Assembly (NCBI GenBank): GCA_003508835.1
Contig: PUFA01000022.1
Span: 992,001-1,056,000, forward strand
Reading direction: 5' to 3'
DNA length: 64,000 nt
DNA from: Eonycteris spelaea
Lineage: Eukaryota; Chordata; Mammalia; Chiroptera; Pteropodidae
Shown here: positions 56,701-64,000 of the stretch, piece by piece
Layout of the letters: every line of letters begins with the position of its first letter
Numbering within the stretch: position 1 is the stretch's first letter
The notes under the pieces: generated by a model
The model's input: only the letters and a program-made list of their open reading frames with translations
Database searches by the model: none
Told to the model about the DNA's origin: nothing
Made by a program: the position numbers and the translations under genes

Positions 56701-57509
56701 GCAGACAGTCTGTGTGAGACACTGGCCCCACAAAGTTTTCCCCTCTCCCCATTTCTGTTCTTGCTTCCATGACAATAAAGAAAGAAACTTGGCCTAAGAA
56801 TATAATCTGTTTCTGCCTGTTTCTCATCTGAAGTCATAAACCTCTTCCATCCCACCCAAGACTAGAATTTCAGCTGGCACCAAACAGCTGTCTGTTCACA
56901 GGTTTCTTCCGGTAGTAACCAAAGACAAAACTATTTTAATTGAAGGCCTGAGGCTGCTCGCCAAACCCTCACAATCTCTGGGTTACTCCCAAGAAGAAAC
57001 CACTGAGGAGAGGGTACAAGTTACATCTTTTCTTATTGTTCTGGACGCAGTGTGTATTCATGAAGTTGAGAACATTTTACCCTTCTAATTTCTCTAGACT
57101 GAATGCTCAAGCACACCAGCGAGGTCAGCGAAGGGCAGGCTGCAGTGCGTGGGAGACAGATGTCCTGTCCAAAGGGTCACCTGTGGCTCAGCTTCCCTCA
57201 GTTACCAGGTGAGATCGTGGAGTCCAGTGGTGCCAGTTACTCTGGCTTCTGAATTAAAGTCTCCAACCCTGATTTTAACGTGAATTCTGCACAGTTTTAA
57301 ATGTTGGCAATTGATCTGAATTAAAGTCGAGCATTGTGAAGGTCAGGGAGAAGGCAGCTCTTGAACGCTGGGGGCTGCTGGCACCCGACTCCAGGCTTCA
57401 CTCCCTATTCCCTGTGGGTGGACTCAGTGTTCCTCGCTTCTTAGGTTCTGAAAATGTCAGGCAGTGGGATTTATGTACACAGTTCACTTTTTATTCTAGC
57501 TAGTATGGC
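53709..57509. other. Unique non-coding DNA
   Basis: No gene was assigned. On the minus strand about 53,740-53,880 a frame contains a hydrophobic segment followed by Lys/Arg ('DIIISILAMVFLVMKKRK'), which looks like a membrane anchor, but no clean splice sites surround it. A 13-base direct duplication ('gttgaggatccca') lies at 55,957-55,982. Two MEF2/TATA-like words lie at about 55,434-55,444 and 55,511-55,519. Otherwise ordinary sequence. Confidence 0.35.
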
Positions 57510-57690
57510 AGGGAGAAAAGAATACAAGCTTTGGAGTCAGGAAGATGTAGATCTACGAGTTCCAGATTCTACCAAACTGTGACCTGTGGCAACTTAATCT
57601 CTTGATGCCTCTCGTACAGCAGGTGGAAATGAAAACTGATTTGACAGAGTGCTCAGGCCTTCAATTAAATAAACTGCCATGTAGAAAACG
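57510..57690 (+). repeat. MIR SINE, forward
   Basis: 'acaagctttggagtcaggaa', 'ctgtgacctgtggcaactta' and 'atctcttgatgcctctcgta' follow MIR from the 5' region into the core. Confidence 0.75.
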
Positions 57691-58659
57691 CTCTGCCTGG
57701 GCACCATTCCAATCCTTACCGGTGGGCGATCCAGTTGGAAGACACGAGGCCTCGGTCCTTGGTCCAAGTGCGTTTGTCTCAGAAGAGGAGGAGGCGGCCT
57801 CTCCGAAGGCCTAGTATGCTTTGCAGCAGAGAGATGGGTCATGAGTCACCTCAATGGATCAATGGAGAATTTGGAGCTAGATGAGACCTTGAGGAAATAG
57901 ACATTCCGACAGCTAGAAATTCATAGAAACATTGATTTTTATCTTCGGTATTAATATTTAGACATTCGTATTATTTTAGACAACTAATATTTGAATGCTT
58001 TCATTGAAATGCAGCATGACTTGTCATGAAAACAAAGCCAAAGACCATCTCTGGAACTGTGCTGCGAAGCAAAAGAATGTAGGTTAAATTCTTTCGTCCC
58101 AATTTTTGTGGGGCTTTTGCCTGGAAATGAATGGGCGAGTGGCACTTAGACTCTTTCTTTTGTATCCATGGAGATCTGCTCCTGGGAGGTTCCTTCTCTT
58201 CTAACTCTACACCCATGATATGTGCGTGATGGTGACAAGGGGCCATGCAGCCATTGGGGCACACGTAGATGGAGTTCAAGTAGATAACCGATGTCTCCTT
58301 CTTGCCTTCTGTTCAAAATTAGGTCCAAGTTAAATTTTCAGCCTTCAGAGGAGAAGCTTCCTTCCTTCTTGTTCTTGGAACAGCTGCAAGTAATAACAGA
58401 AAACGGAACAAAACATTCAGTCTAACAAATAAGCCAGTTATGTTAAATGGTTCATCGTATCTGGTGTCTTTCATGTGACATTTCCTCTTGCTTGATAGGG
58501 GCTCTGTGACAGTCCGGGAGGCGGTGGCGGGCTGTTGGGTAGGTTATTCGATGTGTTGGCTGTGAGCCATCGACATGACTCTTTTATTCTTAATCTTCAT
58601 GGCACACAATGATGCTCACCTATGAATCTCAAAGACTCTCACTGACGTTTAAGAATCTT
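57691..58659. other. Unique non-coding DNA
   Basis: No feature was recognised. Confidence 0.4.
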
Positions 58660-58875
58660 AATGAATAATGACAGTATCGCCATCAACAATGAGATAGGAA
58701 CTACGCTAGGTGCTTAATGGATGTTGTCAAAATCTTCATCACCTCTATGCAGATTTTTATCTCTGTTTTACAGAGGGGCAGACTGAATTTCAGGCATAAA
58801 GGCCTTCTCTTTGGTTACACAGATGGTTAGATGAGGCTGGGACTAAACCAGATTGGTTGCTCTAGGCCTTTCCAC
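58660..58875 (-). repeat. MIR SINE, reverse
   Basis: 'aactacgctaggtgcttaat', 'tatctctgttttacagaggg' and 'gatgaggctgggactaaacc' give reverse MIR in correct order. Confidence 0.8.
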
Positions 58876-61800
58876 CCCATACTTACTCAAGTATTTTAAG
58901 GGGTGACTTACCCCACTTGGGGATGTAACTTACCTAGAAATCATTAGGGATGCCAGAACTCCCAGCAATTCAACAGCCACACTGGGAATACAACAAGATC
59001 CCTCAACACATGTTAGAGGCATAATTACTTAAGATCTTTTGCTATTTCTTAGGAGAAAAAGAAGTTCTTTCTCTTGTGTTTACTGCATATATAACATAGA
59101 AGAAAGAGGGGGAGAGAATTGAAAATATGGGAATGATTAAGAGTAGGATAATGAGAGATTAGGCCTGACAAAAACATAAAGAAACTAGCCACCCCTTCTT
59201 TTTTTTTTTTTTTTTTCTCATAAGCTTGGTCTCCTAAGATGAGTAAAGGGCTAGTAAATTTGACTGTAGAAAAAGGTCAAGGACTAATGGTGTCTGACAT
59301 TCCATAGACAAGAAGTGGTCATCTGATAAGTGTTGCATCAGGTTAGGTCTTTGGTTCTGAGTTCCCCACACAGGTCTTGAACCCGCATCTCTGTGGGAAG
59401 GAGAGGCAGAGCTTCTGCCATGGGTGGTTCAGATGTGGAACCCAGGTTAGATAGTGAGCTTAGACCTTGTATGGGATGGCAAAGGGATTCTCAAAAAAAT
59501 TGTATCAAAATATACTTCCCTTCAAAATGCTGTGATGTAGGAACTAGATGTGATAGCATGGAAATAGACCATTTTAAGGACAAAGGTAATTAAAGTCCAA
59601 ATGATGTTCGTATGGTCAGACCCCTAATCAGAATTCGGGAGTGGGAGTGGGTCCACAGTTCACTACACTGACGTGCCAGGTTTGACTCTGGTGATTTTTC
59701 ATCTAGGAGGCTATAGTTGCTGGCAGCAGAGTTGCTGATAGGGTTGGAGCTTTCAGAGAAAATAAAAATAAAAGAGAGAGAGAGAAGGAGAGAGAGGGAG
59801 GCAGACAGATAGACAGAAAGACCAGTATAAACTGATGGAAGTGAATAACGAATAGACTGGAGAGTTGGCAGTAGGATTTGCATTAATAAGAAGAGCAAAG
59901 AAGGGCAGAGGGAACTAGGAATGAGTCGATGGATGCGGGATGCTGCTGAGGGCATACGATCTGAGAAGGACGATTGTGACCTCAGGCTGAGTAAGTAACC
60001 TCGAGGTCCAGGCAGAGAAGGACCCAGAGATTCCAGAGGGTGGCATGGCCTGCAGCAGGAAGTGACACAGAAGAAACCAGCGAAGGCAGTGACCCCCACC
60101 CAAGGATGAGAGTCAGGGGAGTTGCCTATGACAAGCAATGTCGTAAACACAAGAGGGCTTGGAAGAGACGAATGCTAAGCCTCTGCCAGCCAACGCTCAT
60201 GGAATGACATACTTGTGACTTCACTCATCTGGATACAGTTTGTACCCTAACTGTCCCTTTTATTGTGGTAAAAACAGTTGTACACTTGAAGGGACCGTGT
60301 GTGCTAGATCCTAGTAGACAACCGGCCAGGGTGAGAGAAAGGGAAAAGTTCAGAGGCACGGCCTTTGGGAGAAAACCGCCCCCCTTAGAAAGTCGTCGTC
60401 TGGTGGCTGCTGGCAGTTACCACGGGAGCATGTGGTGAGCCGCAGACCAGACCCACAGGTGCAAGAGCCTGGAGGACAGAACTGCAAGAAGATGAGGGGG
60501 CGTGTCAGTGAAACTTTGAGAAAAGGAAGCTTGAGAGACCCGGATGGAGATGACTCATAATGGAAGGGCTGAGGTAACAACATAAGGCCAAGGGCAGGCT
60601 ATAAACAGAACGTAGAAGGAAGAACGTGAGAAAAACAATTCAGAAAACACCTTGGAGAAAGAAAAACTGAGTGTGGAACTTAATGTCAAAAAAAAAAAAA
60701 AAATGAAGGCCTAATCAGAGACTCCATGAAAGGACAACTCGGGGAGACATGGGCAGAGGCTCTGGGGCTGAGTGACAGGACAGGGAAATGGCAGGTCTGA
60801 CGCCACGTAGGCGAAGATCCCTCCGAAATCTCAGAGCAATTAGCATCTTGGACCTGGGGAAGGAAGGAGAGACTAGGCTAGAAGTCTCCAAAGAAGAGCC
60901 TTTTGGGGACATAAAAAAATAGCATGAGAGAACCCGTTGTGGAACTTTTTGATTCTCTAAGACTGTCGTTGTCACGTAGGGACTATTCTGTGACTCCAAT
61001 TCCTCACAAAATAGAAAGGTTGTATGCATATTTTGCTACCTGCTGGATTGTAGCTGGGGCGGAGGAGGGGGTAACACTTGGGGATCCCAGAGAGTGGTGA
61101 AAGGCTGTTACCCAAGGTATGTCATTTCTGGAAGAGAAAATTTCCCCCTACTGACCATGACATGACTATGTAAAATTAACTCAGTTTCGGTGAAGAGGGA
61201 GAACACTGACACAGAAGTCTTTTCTGTGGAATTATGGTTCTTGACAATGAGACCATTTTACATGAATTGGTTAAAGACCATAGGAAACTGTGTCATTGTT
61301 AAAAAACGATATTGTGCAGCTAGCGTGTGCTTGGTTTCAGATCAGGATGTAACATAAAATATTTTTAAAAATGAGTACGAAACACCCAGAAGTAATATTT
61401 TTCAGTGGAAGGAGGAATTTATATAGAAAATACTGATTTCGCAAAATGAAGAAAAATTGTTTAGAACTGCTCATTGTTACAAGTAGGCCGCCTTGTTAAA
61501 GATGGTCTGTCCTCAGCAGGAAGAATTTATGGCGGATGGAATCAAGAGGATAGTCTATCTTGTTCATCGAAGATGCTCGATATGTTTAATCTGCCGATAC
61601 CGGCAGATTAAACATGGATTATTTCTTGAAAAACGTTTCCCGGAGGAAATCCAGCATCTATCTCCCCCTACTGGTGTTGTATTCAGAGTAACGTCTACCT
61701 TTTTTTTTTCCCTTTCTTTTTACTGAGAAATGTTCTAATGAAAGGAATGTTTTATTTTGTTATTTGGGAAAAAAGAATCTTAATATAAAGTTTGAACACG

Positions 61801-61936
61801 CTGTAGTGGAAATTTGTGTTACAATGAGCGTTGCCGACATCAGATTCATCACAGGTGAGGGCCGATTACGTCTTGTTGCTATTTCATCCGCAATTAACAG
61901 ATTTATATGATAGTGGATATGATTGGCTGACGCAAT
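58876..61936. other. Unique DNA with a perfect hairpin and a purine-rich stretch
   Basis: No gene was recognised. A T run lies at 59,198-59,217, an A run at 60,689-60,703, and a (GA)-rich stretch at 59,770-59,810. The plus strand is purine-rich over 59.7-61.0 kb, so the minus-strand frame at 59,590-60,150 (186 codons, Ser/Leu/Pro-rich) is probably compositional. A 15-bp perfect inverted repeat lies at 61,582-61,615. Confidence 0.35.
61582..61615. repeat. Perfect 15-bp hairpin
   Basis: Arms 61,582-61,596 ('atgtttaatctgccg') and 61,601-61,615 ('cggcagattaaacat') are exact reverse complements around a 4-base loop 'atac'. It is not an AT-only simple repeat, and no known element surrounds it. Confidence 0.95.
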
Positions 61937-62660
61937 GGCACATTTTAATACACTTTTTTATAGAAAATTTCAAACACGCACACACAATAGAGACAAGTGT
62001 GACGAATTCCCATGTACCCATTATCCAGCTTCAACCAGCGCGGCATAAACAATCTCGTTTCTTCTATTGCTTCCCCAAGGTCCTGCATCCAGCTCATAGG
62101 GAAGCAAGGTCCAACGTTGTGCGACTCCATCGGTCAATACCTCCGTGTGTCCCCTAAAGGTAAGAATGCTTCACATATCCCCATGAGATCATTTTTATCT
62201 CTAACCAAAATCAGCCATAGTTCCTTAATATCAGCAAATATCCAGTCAGTGTTCAAAATTTTCACCGTTGTTTTAAAATTTGTGAGTATTTATTTTACTG
62301 TTTGTTTGAAACAAGTTTTTAATAAGAGCTATATTGGTAATTATGTGTGTTCTTCAATCATGAAATTTATGAGATTAAAACTTCATTAATTTCTTTCTTT
62401 TTTTTTTTTTTTTTGGTAATATTTTTGTTAACAAAACGACATCGTTTGTTCTGCATAGTGTTCCACAATCTGGAATTTGCTGACCGGGTCCCCATGGCAT
62501 TGTGTAACGCATTCCTCTGTCCCTGCATTTCCTGTAAATTGGCAGCTAGATCCAGAGGCTTACTTTTATTCAGCACCCCCCTCCCCGCCAAGGTGCTGTT
62601 ATGCACGTCTACCACTCGCATCCGGCAGCAGGCGAAGTTCAGGGTCAAGGGTAGCCTCTA
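61937..62660 (-). mobile_element. Old LINE-1 3' UTR (L1M class), reverse, first part
   Basis: Blocks follow the reverse L1 3' UTR with good order: 'tagaaaatttcaaacacgca', 'gacgaattcccatgtaccca', 'ttatccagcttcaaccagcg', 'atccagtcagtgttcaaaat', 'tgttccacaatctggaattt', 'gcattcctctgtccctgcat' and 'aaattggcagctagatccag'. A T run lies at 62,397-62,414. The best preserved of the three copies of this class here. Confidence 0.85.
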
Positions 62661-62661
62661 G

Positions 62662-62906
62662 AACAGCATTTTCCAGTACAAATTTCTGTGGCAATGGAAA
62701 TGTTCTACTTCAGTACCATTCATGTTCTATATTTGGACAGAATATTGTGTATCTGTTCTGCGTCTTAATATGGTAGCTACTGGCTACTATGGCTAGTGGG
62801 ATTGAAAAACTGAATTTTTAATTTTTAAAATTTTAACGACTTTACATTTAAATAGCCGTGTGTGGCTATTGGCCACCGTATTGAGTAGCATAGTGCTAGA
62901 CCCCTT
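62662..62906. mobile_element. hAT-type non-autonomous element inserted in the L1
   Basis: It starts 'cagcattttccagtacaaat', then 'gtggcaatggaaatgttcta', 'atggtagctactggctacta', 'gaaaaactgaatttttaatt' and 'aatagccgtgtgtggctatt', and ends 'gagtagcatagtgctaga'. It is the same palindromic family as at 44.1 kb, with some extra bases in its left part. L1 text resumes about 150 bases to the right. Confidence 0.7.
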
Positions 62907-63049
62907 AATTCATTAAAAGCTGCAAAATGATAATGCTATTATTCTATTATTTTTATTTGTTTATTATTTATTATCTTTTTATAAAGAGAAACTGTTTTTT
63001 CCCAACTGTGTTGCTGTCATGAGGTTCAGTTCATACAGGACAGGCAGAA

Positions 63050-64000
63050 AAATTGCTTAATTCTTTCCCCGTGTTTATCAGTTGTCAATTAATGACTTAG
63101 TTGCCTTGGATTCTCCAGAGGTGGTACATTCATGTTGTCGTTGTTGTCGTCGTCGTTATACATTCAGAATTCCTGTTTCAATATTGCGGTTGTTCTTATT
63201 GATGCTCAAGCTGGCCCTCCTCGGCTAGAGGGGTGGCTATGCGAACCATCACCTGCATGCTCGCGACATGATCCTGTGAGTCTCTGATAGTGTCCTGGCT
63301 TTCTGGCGTGTGATACAGTGTTCCCGGATCACAGGGCACATCTCCTGGCTCATGTCTAAAGTTAGTGCTTTTCTCAAGAAGCCCTAGTTCTGTTTAGTGG
63401 TCAATAGTATTTCAAGAATGTACAATCTGAGCACTGGGGGTGATTGTTGCTATCGGGGTAGTTATTGCTTCTAGCCTTTACAAAAATGGAGTTAAAAGTA
63501 CAGATTTAAAAAAAAATATTGCCTTGTGCGTTCATCCTGGTACTTGGAATTTAAAATCAGGGCAACAGGATTGCCTCTGGTTTGGGGGCTGTTTTTCATT
63601 CATGCTGAAAATTCAGTTTCTTCTCGATGACACCGGTATAATGATCCGTGTCCTTTATGCCACATACATACACAGTAACTTCAGGATCACAGTTTCAGTG
63701 CTACAGCCATGAGCTTGTTATTGCAAACGCGCACAGTTATTTGATAAGCTCTTCCCTGTGCAGTTTCACCATAAGCTGGATGTACATCCCTGCGTATTTA
63801 TTTCATTTTATTTCCAGGGTGTCTTTTTAAAATGTACTTTTGTTTTATAATTAGGTAAAGTGTTTATATGGTCCTGGAGTCAAATCTACAAAACAAGGAA
63901 TATTGAAAGAAGTCTAGCTTCTTACCCCATCTCCTTCACTCTGCTCCCTGCCCCTTCCCTCACCAGCGGTTATTTTTTTAAAAAAATATGATGTCATCTT
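63050..64000 (-). mobile_element. Old LINE-1 3' UTR, reverse, second part, runs off the window
   Basis: Weaker but ordered matches continue the L1: 'gtttatcagttgtcaattaa', 'gctcatgtctaaagttagtg', 'aagaagccctagttctgttt', 'gagcactgggggtgattgtt' and 'gctatcggggtagttattgc'. A (ttg/tcg)n stretch lies at 63,138-63,158. The sequence still resembles L1 at 64,000, so the element probably continues. Confidence 0.6.

Noticed and set aside
59590..60150. 186-codon minus frame, Ser/Leu-rich
   Set aside because: The plus strand is purine-rich here, which removes stops from the minus strand. There is no domain, and the frame crosses a (GA)-rich simple repeat.
1..64000. Search for tRNA, 5S, U6, 7SK and Y RNA genes and endogenous retroviral LTR pairs
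   Set aside because: None of the characteristic internal promoters, stems or paired LTR ends was seen by eye. A covariance-model search would be needed to exclude small or decayed copies.

Overview
The window is mammalian nuclear DNA. It contains MIR copies on both strands, several ages of LINE-1 3' ends, L2-like relics and hAT-type DNA transposon relics. Microsatellites and GT-AG-like splice signals are also present, and there is no operon-like gene packing. The younger L1 3' ends (3.9-4.8, 8.6-9.8 and 47.5-48.3 kb) resemble L1s I associate with Laurasiatheria. I found no tRNA-derived SINE of the horse, carnivore, bat, camel or whale types, so the species is not resolved. No complete protein-coding gene, tRNA, rRNA or snRNA was recognised. 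The best reading is intergenic or intronic DNA with a few candidate regulatory islands and possible exons.

Layout. 0-4.8 kb: unique DNA, two reverse MIRs, an old reverse L1 3' UTR and a younger reverse L1 tail. 4.8-8.6 kb: moderately CpG-rich unique DNA with one MIR. 8.6-9.8 kb: forward L1 tail with a decayed ORF2 C-terminus and an internal AT/CA microsatellite. 10-14.5 kb: increasingly GC- and CpG-rich, including an L1 3' end that has drifted to high GC. 14.5-19 kb: AT-rich, with a hAT-type relic and a very old reverse L1. 19.8-22.2 kb: L2-like relic and four reverse MIRs. 22.2-32.8 kb: mostly unique, with one coding-like candidate exon on the minus strand (26,986-27,157). 32.84-33.26 kb: a palindromic RFX X-box followed by a small CpG island with CCAAT and GC boxes, the best promoter candidate. 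33.3-51.2 kb: unique DNA, old repeats and microsatellites. 51.3-53.3 kb: a strong CpG island with G-quadruplex-type runs and a 14-unit minisatellite whose units resemble the CTCF core motif; this is the most unusual element here. 53.5-61.9 kb: unique DNA, MIRs and a perfect 15-bp hairpin. 61.9-64 kb: reverse L1 3' UTR broken by a hAT-type element.

How it fits together. No pathway or gene cluster can be read from the window. The functional candidates are regulatory: the CTCF-like tandem array in its CpG island, and the X-box/CpG-island promoter 19 kb upstream of it. Repeat names come from remembered consensus sequences, not from a database search, so family calls are approximate and element edges may be off by tens of bases.
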